Origin: Turnera subulata
Taxonomy: Eukaryota; Streptophyta; Magnoliopsida; Malpighiales; Passifloraceae
Length of the DNA stretch: 64,000 nucleotides
Direction: 5' to 3'
NCBI GenBank assembly: GCA_028386065.3
Contig: JAKUCV010006214.1
Location: forward strand, 1-64,000
The position numbers and the translations under genes are program-made. Of this stretch, positions 22,079-34,053 are shown one piece after another. Numbering within the stretch: position 1 is the first letter of the stretch; each line of letters opens with the position of its first letter. Under the pieces are notes generated by a model. The model was not told where the DNA came from and searched no databases. It saw nothing but the letters and a program-made list of their open reading frames with translations.

Positions 22079-24071
22079 TGGATTGATCTAGCACCCGGAA
22101 CATGTTAATAACCAAGTCTGACCCCTAGCTTGTCCAGTGACAGGGCCCCGAAAGATAAAATTGATAATAATAAGCATTCTTTTGGTCTTGGCTCAGTTAT
22201 TTTACTAGTTGTTTCTTGTTATGTCTTTTGCTGGAATTTTACTTCGAAAGTATTGTGTTGCCTGCATATTACTGTTTATCCTTCGTCGGTGAGCACTTCG
22301 GACTCACCCCTCGCCTGCGGGGTTTCATCCCGTAGGATGAGTTGCTCGTAGTACAGGTACGTGGTTCGGCCAGCTGTTGTTTCTACTCCACCAGACCCCG
22401 GATCCATACCTCCGCTGCATCTCATTCTAAGTCTTTCGCTGCTGATATTTTATTTGTTGCTGTATCATGTATTATATGTTTTGCGGTATCACGTATTATA
22501 TGTTTCTGCTACTGCTGTTGTGGTTTGAATAATGGTCTCCGGGATCGGTTGACGGATGTTGTATTTGAGATTGCTTATGTTGTATTTTATAATGTATGTA
22601 CTGTCTGCTACTGTAATAAGAACAGTTCTGGCACGTGTTTACTGTGTACGATAAATACGGGTCGGGGCGCTTCAATATATATATATATTCCACAACCATA
22701 ATTTTCTAGAGAAAATAATACGTATACTAAATTTCCAGAATTTAATTTCATGGTATATATATATTTTTCCAAATAATATTAGTTTTTCTCCAAAACATAA
22801 CTTAATTATTTATCAAAGTATATATATTTATATTTTTCTCAAAATACCAGAATTAAATTGACCATAATTTTCTCAAAGTAAATATATAATTTTTTTTCAA
22901 AATTAAATACATGGAAATAAATAAATAAATATATATATACATTTTTTTTATTTAAAGCGGACTGGGCTGAACAGTGGGCCACTCAAGCCCATGCCCAAGC
23001 CCAGGTTCTAACCCAACACCCAGCCCAGATCCACAGTATCAAGGCGCGACCCGACCAGACGAAACGGGTCGGACGCGGGTCGCGGGTCTGCTCACCTTGG
23101 ATGAGCTCGTCGGCGCGGCGCGGATCGTAGCAGGAGGAAAGCGAGGCGAGGCTAGGCACCCGCGGACGGAGAGCGGCGCGAGGGTGGCGGCAACTGGACA
23201 CGGCGGCAGCTGCTGGTGCTGCAGGCGGCGGGAGAAGTCGGATCCACGGGTTGCACGGCGGGTCAGCGGCTCTACGGCGCGCGTCAGGCGGCGGATGGCG
23301 ACGGGGGCGACGGGGTTGAGGTCGCGTCGGCTCGGCGAACTCGATGGTGGTGGTGGTGCGGCGAGAGGCGGCGCGGAACTCCACGGCGTGCACAGTACCG
23401 GGGTGACGGTGAACAGTACCCTCCGGATTTCTTTTTTTTTTCTTTTCTGTTTTTTTTCCTTATTTCCTTCCTATTTTCCTTTTCTTTTCCGATTTTCCCT
23501 TCTCTCTCTTTTTTTTTTTCTTTTTTTCTCTATTTTTTTCCTTCCTCCCTCTCTATTTTTTTCCTGTTTTTATGTTTTTTTATTATTATTTCTTTTCTTT
23601 TCCTATTTTTTTCCTTTTTTTTTCTTTTTTTTCCTTTTCTTCTTTTCTCTCTTTTCCTATCTTTTCCTTTTTCTCTCTCTTTTTTTTTTCTTCTCTTCCT
23701 TTTCCTCTCCTGGTTTCTTCTTCCTTTTATAACCGTGATGATACTGTGCAAACACTGTGCGACCTGTGAATTAACAATAATGCAGCTTGTTTGCATTACA
23801 AAGCGAGTCCAGTCCGGACCAGAAAATAAGTGATACCCCCTTAGTTATTTTCCGGTGTGATTTTTCTGAGAATTCCGGGACCCGAAAAATGCCAACTTAG
23901 GCCCGAAAAATCCACGGAAAAATCACGAGTGCGGGAAAACTCTCGGTTTCGAAAAACGACGCCCGATTTACCTTGAATTAATTACCCAAGATTAACTCAA
24001 CAGTAAATCACGATAACAAGACTTTTACAGTCCCGGTAAAAATCAAAAATTTTACCCGGGCTTACATTTGA

Positions 24072-25067
24072 CCCCTTCTGCTTACGGCAAAGGCATACAT
24101 ACACGGTACATACAAAGTTAGCTTTATACATATACAGTGATGTAGGGAAAGACACCAAAACTACACCGTCTCCAAGGCAGAGGATAAGCCTTTTTCCGCT
24201 GCCGTTAAAAGGCGATAAAAACAGCCGACCTGTAGCCATCCTCCGGTTACATCACCACCCACTGGCCACTGCATACTATGTGTGTACATCCATCTCATGT
24301 GTCATGTCATGTCGGGTCATCCAATACCAAAAGTATTTGTCATGACATTAACACATATATATATGGCCAGGTATGCATGTCCACCTCCACCCTCCTCCAA
24401 TGAGTGACATGACCTCTTTGCTTACCAAAGTTCTTCCCATAATCGGTAAAAGACCAGAACGGATAAGTTGTTACCAGCAACCAAACACGGATACAATTTA
24501 CACCATTTATGTATAAGGTGTGTACAACCCAACAACAGAACAGAACGTAATAATTAGAATGTTTTTCTAAACTTTTTTAGTACAGGGAAAAAAACCCATA
24601 ACGTATATGACAATTGTAAGAAACCATCAATCAAGATGTGTTCAATGGAAATGTGTGGTGGTGTGGGTGATGATGCTCTCCTAATTAATCTCCTTGATTA
24701 CAAAAAAATGTTTGGATATAGTAGTAGCTGTGACAATAAACAAATTTGCAATGTGTTTTTTTTTTGTAATTTAATTAGAAATGAAGAATAATGAGATGGA
24801 ATACTATTTGACCTCAACTACTGATCAGTAGCAAGCAATTTGGCGAGATACACTTCAAAAAATGATGATCTACCAAATGGATGTTTTGATTTTATTATTT
24901 TTTTTTAAAAAGAAATTATGAAGAGTTGTTCATCTACACCCTCTGGTTTTTTCAGCTTTTGAAGATTAAAATCGAGACGCATGCAAAGAACTCATGATGG
25001 TGTCCTTTGTGACCCACGCAACGCAAACCAATCCTCTCTCTCTCCTCCATGCCTTCTTCAGTGTTAG
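24072..25067. other. Gene-free spacer after the retrotransposon block
   Basis: AT-rich sequence with no credible exon pair, RNA gene or TE terminus beyond the Gypsy element's right flank. Frames at 23,997-24,239 and 24,966-25,148 on the minus strand show no family motif. Confidence 0.6.
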
Positions 25068-25069
25068 TA

Positions 25070-25352
25070 CTCCCTCTGATCCACAATAGATGACGTTTAA
25101 GGTATTTGCACTCCCATTAAGGGAAGCATTAAATAGATCTATTTTCATTAAATTTTGATATTTAAATTACTAATCTATCCTTTTTATTCTCCCAAGAAAT
25201 AAAAGCATGGGTAAATAAGAAAGTAGTTAGGAAGTAGTTGGTTAATTAAATATGGGTAAATATGGAAAAAAAAATTTAATGCTTGCTAAACGTCATATAT
25301 TCTGAAACAAAATTAAAAGTCTTAAGCGTCATCTATTGTGGATCAGAGGGAG
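25070..25352. mobile_element. Stowaway-like MITE
   Basis: A 283-bp element has 32-bp terminal inverted repeats that begin CTCCCTCTGATCCACAATAG, with one mismatch near the inner end. It is flanked by TA on both sides (25,068-25,069 and 25,353-25,354). The CTCCCTC.. terminus and TA target site are those of Stowaway (Tc1/mariner) MITEs. It has no coding capacity. It lies about 1 kb upstream of the HD-ZIP III leader. Confidence 0.88.
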
Positions 25353-25354
25353 TA

Positions 25355-26400
25355 TTTTATAAGCTTTTCGATTGGCGCATTTTCTTGCTTTTTCTTGCCT
25401 CCTTCCCTGATTTTATTTTACGGTTTTGTCCTTCCCCTCCAAGAACTTGTCGTTTACGTGTTATTTTTTTGTCAGCATATCTGCTTTTTGACGATATTGC
25501 CATCATTTTACGTTGGTAAATATGCCCTGACCTGTTGCATTTCTTTTTTCACCGCGGTACTAGTGAAAAAGCAGCTTTTCCAGCTATTATTTTTGAGATT
25601 CTTCTCAGGGTCTTAAAAAGATTTTGAAGATTGCAGGACACCCAATTTTCAGGTCTTCCTAATAGGCTGGCTCAAAGGAAAAGGATCTGGGTTTTAGTGT
25701 AAATAATGGATACCAAAAAGTGAAGTGGTAGGATTTTGAGAGCAGAGATTTTAGAAGATTGTGAAACATATCCATTTGTTTTTTTTGCTCGAATAAGTAA
25801 AGTTTCGGATAGGAATTTTCATGTATTTAGAAAATTCTAATTAGAAGACCTATCATAATCAGGTGTGCGGCCAAATTGAATCCAGATTAGTCGGGCAAAC
25901 TTCCGAATATCGGATGGGAAAAGAAAAACTACCATTGTAAGTGATCTTCTCAAAACTATTACCAAATCATTCCAAAACAATTTTGAAAACCAAGCAAATT
26001 ACGTTAATCCTATGGTTATTTTGGTAGTGTGGGCATCGTTCAATGCTCTGCCTCTTAACAACTTGACATTTGACGTTCAAGCAACCCAAGGGTATAATCG
26101 TCAATCCACCACCCAAACATCCGAAAAAAATCCTAAAATAATTGTCCCCAATATTTCGCTAGTTGTAATTAAAAAAAGGAAAGTCTCTGTCTTAAAACGA
26201 CGGACCAATAAAAAACCCACACACATGCACTCACGCACACACTCACATACACACAGCAAAGCAAAGAACGAAAATAAAAAAAGAAAAACCACACAGGGAG
26301 GGAGGAGGAGCCAATGAAACCAAAGCAAATAAGCAAAACCCAAAGCACTTCTACTTCTGCTTCTACTGTTACTCCCTTCTTCGCTTTCTTCCTCTCTGTC
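25355..26400 (+). promoter_or_regulatory. Upstream region of the HD-ZIP III gene
   Basis: No gene is seen. A CA-rich tract (about 26,218-26,262) precedes a pyrimidine-rich stretch (26,345-26,400) typical of a plant transcription start region. The exact start site cannot be read from sequence alone. Confidence 0.4.
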
Positions 26401-26557
26401 TAAGCTTGTTGTGTGCTGTTGTTGTTATTATTATTGCTGCTTTCCTTTGCTTTTGCCCCCCACTTTGGATAATACTTCTTCTTTTTACCTGGAAAACCAA
26501 AGAGATTTTCTCCCACTCCCATCATCATATGTTTCTCCTTCTCTAAGTTGCAAAGAA

Positions 26558-26665
26558 ATGGACCCCGTGAGGAGGGGGGAGATGTTTCTGCTCCCGGGAA
26601 CGCTCGTTTTGGAAGCTTGGATCGGCGAGGTGGCGCCGTGTAGGGTGGTGGTTCACTCGCCATAG
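26558..26665 (+). other. Upstream ORF (35 codons) in the HD-ZIP III leader
   Basis: ATG at 26,558 opens a 35-codon frame starting MDPVRRGEMF and ending VVVHSP before TAG at 26,663. It lies about 0.8 kb upstream of the main start. A five-codon upstream frame (26,529-26,546) precedes it. The segment is much more G/C-rich than the rest of the leader. Whether it is within the mature leader depends on the real transcription start. Confidence 0.4.
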
Positions 26666-27446
26666 GAGGGGAGAGAGATCTCTTTGGGAGAAGCTGTGAA
26701 CTTCTGGGAAGTGAAGCAGAGGGAGGTTCTGTGAAAACGTTTCTGGGATTATTATTTTCATTATTTTTTTCTTCTTTTTTGGGTTTTGGGTTTGGATCGT
26801 GTTTGGTGTTGAGCTCTGATCTCGAAAGGTTGATATGCTTTTCTTGTGTTTGGGAGTTGTCTGAAAGTGGGGGAAAAACTGAAACCAGGACAGATAACGA
26901 TGTACCTAATTGGATATCGCTGTCCCTGCCTGTGGGCTAAATTAATCATCTTTATCCTCAACATTTACTCCTCCTTCACCCTCAAGTCCAACACTGGAAT
27001 TTAAGTGAAACACAAAGGGGAAGTCATTGTTACTTTGGGTTTCTTAAGCTGTAATATCTATCAATTCGTGGGTCTGATTAAGTTTCTGTGGAAAGTGGAA
27101 TCTGTGGGGTGGAAAAGATCAAAACTTGTGCTATGTGTTTGTCTGTACTCTTATCCCGAAGTATCCTGCTCTGTGCTAGGCTGATTGGCGGGTTCAGTTT
27201 CTTGTTGGGGTATTGTGAAGGAGTGATGGTGATAATGTCTTTTTGGCGCTTAAAAGCTTGATTAAGGAGTGAAGAGTTATTTGAGTTTGGTTTCGGGTGT
27301 TTTGGATTAGTGGCTTAAAAATCCGTTCTTGGTGCTCATAAGTCTGTGTTTTGCTTGGCGGCGGCTTGGGCTTTTGTCATTGAAGCAAAAGCACGCTACT
27401 TTGGAGGCCTGATTTGAATCTAGTGGGGGTGAAATTGAGTAGGGAG

Positions 27447-30400
27447 ATGGCAATGTCCTGCAAGGATGGTAAGCAGCCAATGAACATGGACAATGGCAAG
27501 TATGTCCGCTACACACCTGAGCAGGTCGAAGCCCTTGAGAGGCTATATCACGAGTGCCCCAAGCCCAGCTCCATTCGCCGACAGCAGCTTATCAGGGAGT
27601 GCCCAATTCTCTCCAATATTGAGCCCAAACAGATCAAAGTTTGGTTCCAGAATAGAAGGTAAGTGAATGAATTGCTTCCCACCAAATGAATCACTTCTTT
27701 CCTTTTTCTCTCCTTGTAGTTTGTATTTGTTCCAAGAAAGTGAAGAGAACTTAAAGGGAAAATTTTCCTCTATTTTTAGTTCGATATGATTCCAATGTTG
27801 ACGGAGAGTGTGATATGATGCCTGATACACTGACGTGCTATCTCTTGAGTCGTTTTTTTCCTGTTCTTTCATCGGAGCAATGCATTTTGCTTGATTTTAT
27901 GTTGCATTTTGATTCTTCAGATGTAGAGAGAAGCAGAGGAAAGAGGCCTCACGGCTGCAGGCAGTGAATAGGAAGTTGACCGCCATGAACAAGCTTCTTA
28001 TGGAGGAGAATGATAGGTTGCAGAAGCAAGTGTCGCAGCTGGTGTATGAGAATGGCTACTTTCGCCAGCATACCCAGAATGTGAGTAGTTGGGCATTTCT
28101 TTTTTGCAATGTTTTCTTCTCAAAATTATAGTTTGTTTGGTTACTGAGAAATTGGGAGAAAAAAGTTTGAAACTTTGGAATTGCTCTGTTAATGTCACAA
28201 CATTTTGTTCTCTGTTTTACGAATGTACTTAGTTAATAGTTATTTATTTATTTTCCTGAAGATTGAGATATAAGGGCTGTTTTATTGCAGACAACGCTTG
28301 CAACAAAAGACACAAGTTGTGAATCGGTGGTGACCAGTGGTCAACACCACCTGACACCTCAGCATCCGCCAAGGGATGCTAGTCCTGCAGGGTAAGTGGG
28401 GATATGCTTGTTGGGTCCTTTTCCGTTTTTCGTGCTTTGTGACAACTTTGTTGCGTGTGTGAAATATTGTATTTATGCTTTGTATTTTTTCCAGGCTTTT
28501 GTCCATTGCAGAAGAGACTTTAACAGAGTTTCTTTCAAAGGCCACTGGAACCGCTGTGGAGTGGGTCCAGATGCCTGGAATGAAGGTACTTGCACCTTAA
28601 TATATATTTATTCAACTATGTACATTTTTCCCTACAGAAAATCATAATTAAGTGAAGAAATGAACTTGTTTGTTACTACTTGACAAGCTAGATAATGTGA
28701 GGCTCCCCAATTAGAGTTTTAAGTAATTCCTATGGATGAGAATCTGCCATTGGTTTGCTGGTATAATTGTTGGTACCATGTAAGTTCTTTGTCCGTGCAA
28801 ATTGGTTATACTAATTTGTTTCCTTGTGGCATTCTGGTTTTTGTCATGTGCAGCCTGGTCCGGATTCCATTGGAATCGTTGCTATTTCTCATGGTTGCAC
28901 TGGCGTGGGTGCACGAGCCTGCGGCCTTGTGGGTCTAGAACCTACAAGGGTAAGTGAACTTTGTTTCTGCCCTTAATGTGTCATCCATGTCTTTTGGGTT
29001 AATTAGGTTGCATAACCGACCCGTGTTCCTCCAGGTTGCAGAAATCCTCAAAGATCGGCCGTCATGGTTCCGTGATTGCCGTAATGTGGATGTGTTGAAT
29101 GTGCTGCCCACTGCTAATGGTGGAACCATTGAGCTGCTGTACATGCAGGTAAGAACTAATCCTTATCATAGCAGAATTAGTGTCTGATGGAGCATTCAAA
29201 ATGTGCAAATTACTTAGCTTCCTAGTTTTGCTTGTGTAGCTCTATGCACCAACCACATTGGCCCCAGCTCGTGACTTCTGGTTGTTGCGTTATACATCCG
29301 TTTTAGAAGATGGCAGCCTTGTGGTATGTAGCTGAACAAGTTGTGTTGATGATTGTGTCCTGCCCTCTTTCATCTTCTTCACTTAAAACTGTTTTCTGTG
29401 ATCATTCTCTTGATCTCATTCAATATGCAGGTTTGTGAAAGATCACTTAAAAATACCCAGAATGGTCCCAGCATGCCACCAGTGCAGCATTTTGTTAGAG
29501 CTGAAATGCTGCCAAGTGGGTACCTGGTCCGACCTTGTGAAGGGGGTGGCTCAATTATACACGTAGTTGACCATATGGATTTGGAGGTTAGCAATCTTTT
29601 TTTTTTTCTTGACATATAAATTTTATTTCTCTTGGTGCCTCATGTTTATTTTTCTAATTTCTCCTATTGTTCTATTTTTGTTCTAGCCTTGGAGTGTGCC
29701 TGAAGTGTTGCGCCCTTTGTATGAGTCATCAACGGTGCTTGCTCAGAGGACAACAATGGCGGTAGGGCTATTATTGTACTTTCATTATTCCTGCAATCGG
29801 AGGGAACTATATGCTTTATAATTATGTGTCTAAATTCCTGATAATCTGTTTCTTATTTTCAATCAGGCTTTACGCCAGCTGAGGCAGATTGCTCAAGAGG
29901 TTTCCCAGACTAATGTAACCAATTGGGGAAGACGACCTGCAGCCCTGCGTGCGCTGACCCAAAGGTTGAGCAGGTTAGTATCCTATGTTGTTTGACAGTA
30001 TTTTATTGTCTATTAGTGTCTACTTGCCATCTGTATTCTTATATATGATCCTGGCAGGGGTTTTAATGAGGCTCTCAATGGGTTTACTGATGAGGGGTGG
30101 TCAATGATGGGAAATGATGGAATGGATGATGTTACTATCCTCGTGAACTCCTCCCCTGACAAATTGATGGGTCTAAATCTTTCGTTCAATAATGGATTTT
30201 CAGCTGTCAGTAACTCCGTCTTATGTGCTAAAGCATCGATGCTTTTACAGGTTAGAATTCAACATTGTTTCATAGGGTCTATGGTAATGTAGTTGATGAG
30301 GTTATTTTGTATATATTATGTGGTTAATCTTTATGTGGCTTGTTTTATCACTGTGGAAAGCATTTACTCTCCTGTAAGAGCATGTGCTTAATAAGTTCCA

Positions 30401-32640
30401 AGGTTGGTTCTTGCTGTTGGCAATCATATGCCCACGGATCTGTTTCTAATTTTTTTTATGAACAGTAATGATAGCAGAGGGAGTAGTCATATTATCTGGT
30501 GTATATTTAGCTTTAGCTATTAGGAGATTATCTATTGACATATTCTTCATGGACCTCGCGAAAATGGAAATAGTAAAAGTTTTAACTTTCTTGTGGAATG
30601 AAGTCACACCTGATGGTCTATTATTTTTGGAGCTGTATTGTCCATCCATAACATCTCGTTCGTTTACTATGGGCTTTGGTTCCTCAGAATGTCCCTCCTG
30701 CAATACTGCTGAGGTTCCTGCGAGAGCATAGGTCAGAATGGGCGGATAACAATATTGATGCATACTCAGCCGCAGCTGTTAAAGTTGGTCCATGTAGCTT
30801 ATCAGGGGCCAGAGTAGGAAGTTTTGGGGGTCAAGTTATACTTCCATTGGCTCACACTATTGAGCATGAAGAGGTGAGTGGGTTGATGATATTTTCTTGG
30901 AAGAGAAACAATTTTGATCATATTTTATAGTTTTGCCTTTTTATTTACCTTTTCCTTTTGGGTTTCAACATCACTATCATCAGTTCCTGGAGGTTATAAA
31001 GTTGGAAGGTGTTGGCCATTCTCCTGAAGATGCAATGATGCCTAGAGATATGTTTCTTTTGCAAGTAAGTATTGCATCTTGCTTAGCCTTTGGTCACGCC
31101 CACAAGCATCTCTAGCTTTATGGTGAAGAGAGTTCTATATGAAAAAAGTCTGTTAACTCTTTTGTTTCTGACAGCTGTGCAGTGGAATGGATGAGAATGC
31201 TGTTGGCATCTGTGCTGAACTTATTTTTGCACCAATTGATGCATCTTTTGCCGACGATGCTCCTCTTCTGCCTTCTGGTTTTCGCATCATTCCTCTTGAT
31301 TCTGGGAAGGTAGTGTTTTGTGCCTGCAGTGATGCATTACTTAAACACATCTTAAGTGTTCCTCATTTCCCTACTTGCAAAAAATAATGCAGGAAGCCTC
31401 CAGTCCAAATCGTACCCTTGACCTTGCTTCTGCTCTTGAAATTGGATCAGCTGGAAACAAAGCTTCCAGTGATAATTCTCCTAACTCTGCGAGTATGAGA
31501 TCTGTAATGACAATTGCATTTGAATTTGCATATGAAAGCCATATGCAAGAACATGTCGCATCAATGGCCCGGCAATATGTAAGGAGCATTATATCATCAG
31601 TTCAGAGGGTGGCATTAGCTTTATCCCCTTCCCATCTGGGTTCACATGCTGGCCTTCGGACGCCACTTGGTACTCCCGAAGCACAGACACTTGCTCGTTG
31701 GATCTGTCAGAGCTACAGGTACTTCAAGTTTTTTTTTGAATAAATATGATATCTTTGGTATTTGTTTCTAGTCTTATTAAGTGAATACTTTTTACCCTTG
31801 ATCTGTTGCCTCGACTTAACACCTGTGTGACCTACAGGTGCTATATGGGTGTTGAGCTTCTCAAATGCAGCAATGAAGGAGGTGAATCAATACTCAAAAC
31901 CTTATGGCATCACTCCGATGCTATAATGTGCTGCTCTCTGAAGGTGTGTTTAGAAACTGTTCTTTCTTTCCTGCTTCTCATTTTGCCTCTCAACATGGTT
32001 CTCTGAGAGGTTTTCAGTAATAAAAGGTGGCATTGCTTCTAAATTAATGATTCATCCACTACCCTTATTATATGACAGGCATTGCCGGTTTTCACTTTTG
32101 CAAACCAAGCGGGGCTTGACATGCTTGAGACAACTTTGGTGGCGCTGCAAGACATAACTTTGGAAAAGATATTTGATGATCATGGACGGAAGACTCTCTG
32201 CTCAGAGTTCCCACAGATAATGCAACAGGTTTGCTTCATAAATCTTATGCAAAGAGAAAACAGATATCGTGAAATCATACTTAATAAGACTTCAAGCAAG
32301 CCTAATTTTGCTCGAAAACCTTTCAGATATTACTTTTAATATTTTCAAGGTAAATGATATAAATGGGAGCTATTTAGCTGGTGGCATCAAAGTGTAGATA
32401 GATTCTTAAAAGTGATGAAATTGCAGCACATTATACCACTCATTTAGTAGCTTTGCTGGCCTAATCTGATTGCATTCTTTCTTCTTCTGGTAGGGATTTG
32501 CTTGTCTTCAAGGGGGCATCTGCTTGTCTAGCATGGGCAGGCCAGTCTCTTATGAGAGAGCAGTGGCCTGGAAAGTGTTAAATGAAGAAGAAAACGCACA
32601 TTGTATCTGCTTTATGTTTGTAAACTGGTCCTTTGTGTGA
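27447..32640 (+). CDS. HB15: Class III HD-ZIP transcription factor (ATHB-15/CORONA type)
   Basis: This nuclear factor controls meristem, vascular and organ-polarity patterning in its family. Eighteen coding exons join in frame to 839 aa: 27447-27658, 27921-28080, 28291-28391, 28495-28585, 28854-28949, 29035-29148, 29240-29323, 29431-29586, 29687-29761, 29867-29973, 30058-30250, 30688-30873, 30984-31064, 31175-31309, 31393-31718, 31838-31943, 32079-32228, 32494-32640. Domains in order: homeodomain (about 14-77, WFQNRRCREKQRKE), leucine zipper, START lipid-binding domain (about 150-370), and C-terminal MEKHLA domain ending in NWSFV. Start MAMSCKDGK and overall length match ATHB-15 (836 aa) better than REVOLUTA or PHABULOSA. 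A miR166 site spans exons 4 and 5. The gene looks intact; a short LSG insertion follows VGPCS. Confidence 0.96.
28575..28863 (+). promoter_or_regulatory. miR165/166 target site (split by intron 4)
   Basis: The last 11 bases of exon 4 (CTGGAATGAAG, 28,575-28,585) and the first 10 of exon 5 (CCTGGTCCGG, 28,854-28,863) form a 21-nt site. Against miR166 it has two mismatches at the miRNA 3' end and a G:U at position 1. The site lies in the START-domain code, as in all known class III HD-ZIP genes, and exists only in spliced RNA. Confidence 0.93.
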
Positions 32641-34053
32641 GTTTTGGACCAAGTCCCCTGAAACTGAAGTCTTGAAGGAGGGGCGAACTCTTAAACTCCT
32701 GTTTTGTTGGTTTGTAATTTACCTTTCCCATCTATGACATGCGTCAAAGTACTTGTAGAACATAGCAAAAGGTGTAACGCCTTTGTTCGTTTGTTTTAGT
32801 CTGAAGCTTCCTGTTGTTTGGAAGTGGCTATCTCCAGACTTAAAAAACGACTGTATCATGAATGAATGCATTAGTATTATACTATGATTACCTATTGTTT
32901 TGTGCCTGAGATTCTTACTTTCCGTTGGCCTGTAATTTTTACACTGGATAAAAGAAAAAGCCAAAGTCGGAGTAGTACAAGTTCCAGAATAGCGTCACAG
33001 GTGGTTTCTTTGGACCAGATTGATGGATATGCGGTCGTTAATTACCGCTTACCAGTTTATACGCAGGAATAAGCACTGTCTAGAGGGAAACTTGAAAGTA
33101 TTATGGTGGTCATCTGTCTTTTTCTCATCTTGAAATGTTATTTCTGCTCTCCATTGTGATGTTGTTAACCACTAAAGACAATATTTTATTCATAATCAGC
33201 AAGTGTAACTCAAATTACTTTGTTATCTACATCCATATTCACCACCATACGTGTCTATGTTGGTTTAATTACTGACCATAAGCGCATTAGACTTAACTAA
33301 TCAAGCAAGATGTAAAGTAGACAAGCAACATGACTAGCTATATTTATTCCACAATAGTAGTATACAGATAGAGATACAGATACATGATCATGAATATGAA
33401 ACTTGGAAATTACATGCTGTAATTGAAGACGCAAGTTCAAGTGACCTGCTAAATTGCGGGCCTTTAGCAACATCTAACAGCTTTCAGGCCTTCGAAGTTA
33501 ATTAATAGGCATACTATCCAGGGTAACTCTAATTCATTATTTGCAGGAAGTATCACAGTAGAAACCGAGGGAGGAGTTCTGGGGCCAATCTTCAAAAACC
33601 ACTCATATGTAGGTGGGCTATTTTATTAAGGAAGCTAGATAGATATTGCTTGCAAAAAGGTTTGAAGGAAAACGGAGTTGGGATCCACCTGAAAAAACCC
33701 AGACGCATAAAGAAAGGTGGAGACGATATGTAGAGATCAACCAGGGAAGGAAAAAATTGTCCCCGGTTGACAATTAAGGTGTGGGATAAGTTGGAATCAA
33801 CCTAAAAAAACCTGGAAAGGTAAACAGAAAGGTTGATCCCTACAAAAGCTGAAGGGAAGGCTAGAGTACCATTAGCTAGAGAGGTAAAACGCAAAAGATC
33901 AGGGTTAAGACATGAAAAAAGCCTAATAGGGTTAACTTATAATACTCCAAGGCTATAAGGCTAGTAATTACTTAGCAAAGGCGAGGACATATGTATATAG
34001 ATAGATAGTTGATTAAGATGAGTCTATATAAGAACCCATGCATGTCCAGGCAA
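32641..34053. other. 3' region of HB15 and spacer
   Basis: The HB15 3' UTR probably occupies the first 250-350 bp. No second gene is visible. A set of three purine-rich hairpins lies at 33,684-33,836 (separate entry). Confidence 0.6.
33684..33836. repeat. Three related hairpins with compensating arms
   Basis: Arms TCCACCT/AGGTGGA (33,684-33,690 and 33,715-33,721), TCAACCAGGG/CCCCGGTTGA (33,737-33,746 and 33,761-33,770, one mismatch), and TCAACCT/AGGTTGA (33,797-33,803 and 33,830-33,836). The first and third units share surrounding text (CCT.AAAAAAACC, AGAAAGGT). This indicates a diverged tandem duplication in which the arm substitution C to A is matched by G to T. Confidence 0.5.

Larger units (their letters stand above)
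16784..22674 (+). mobile_element. Solo LTR of the host's own family, reversed, itself interrupted
   Basis: The plus-strand start TGTAACGGCCCGGG and end GGGTCGGGGCGCTTCA are the reverse complement of the host LTR ends. The flanks are an exact ATATA duplication (16,779-16,783 and 22,675-22,679). Without the nested 17,988-20,885 insert it is about 2,988 bp. It is clearly more diverged from the host LTR than the two host LTRs are from each other. Part of the hairpin array survives at 21,992-22,078. Confidence 0.85.
2735..24066 (-). mobile_element. Non-autonomous Ty3/Gypsy-type LTR retrotransposon with four nested solo LTRs
   Basis: Two related LTRs (2,735-9,174 and 11,556-24,066, about 2.83 and 2.88 kb after removing insertions) flank a 2,381-bp internal region. 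The flanking 5-mers are TTGGA (2,730-2,734) and TTTGA (24,067-24,071), a one-mismatch target duplication. A primer-binding site next to the right LTR and a purine tract next to the left LTR both read on the minus strand, so the element's sense strand is minus. The bases just inside the left LTR encode, on the minus strand, a peptide NFGDEIFLR typical of the end of chromovirus pol. No gag, protease, RT, RNase H or integrase core remains. The first 290 bp of the two LTRs differ by roughly 5 percent by eye. This is a LARD-like element; placement in the Tekay/Del lineage is an inference from the pol tail and LTR length. Confidence 0.87.
11556..24066 (-). repeat. 5' LTR of the Gypsy-type element (interrupted twice)
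   Basis: The LTR is present in three pieces: 11,556-12,535, 16,267-16,783 and 22,675-24,066. They rejoin to about 2.88 kb and match the 3' LTR in order. Plus-strand ends are TGAAACGCCCCGACCC and CCCGGGCTTACA. The interruptions are a reversed 3.6-kb LTR (12,536-16,266) and a reversed LTR of its own family (16,784-22,674). Its hairpin array at 12,144-12,525 has nine units, two more perfect units than the 3' LTR. Its pyrimidine tract lies at about 23,428-23,728. Confidence 0.85.
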
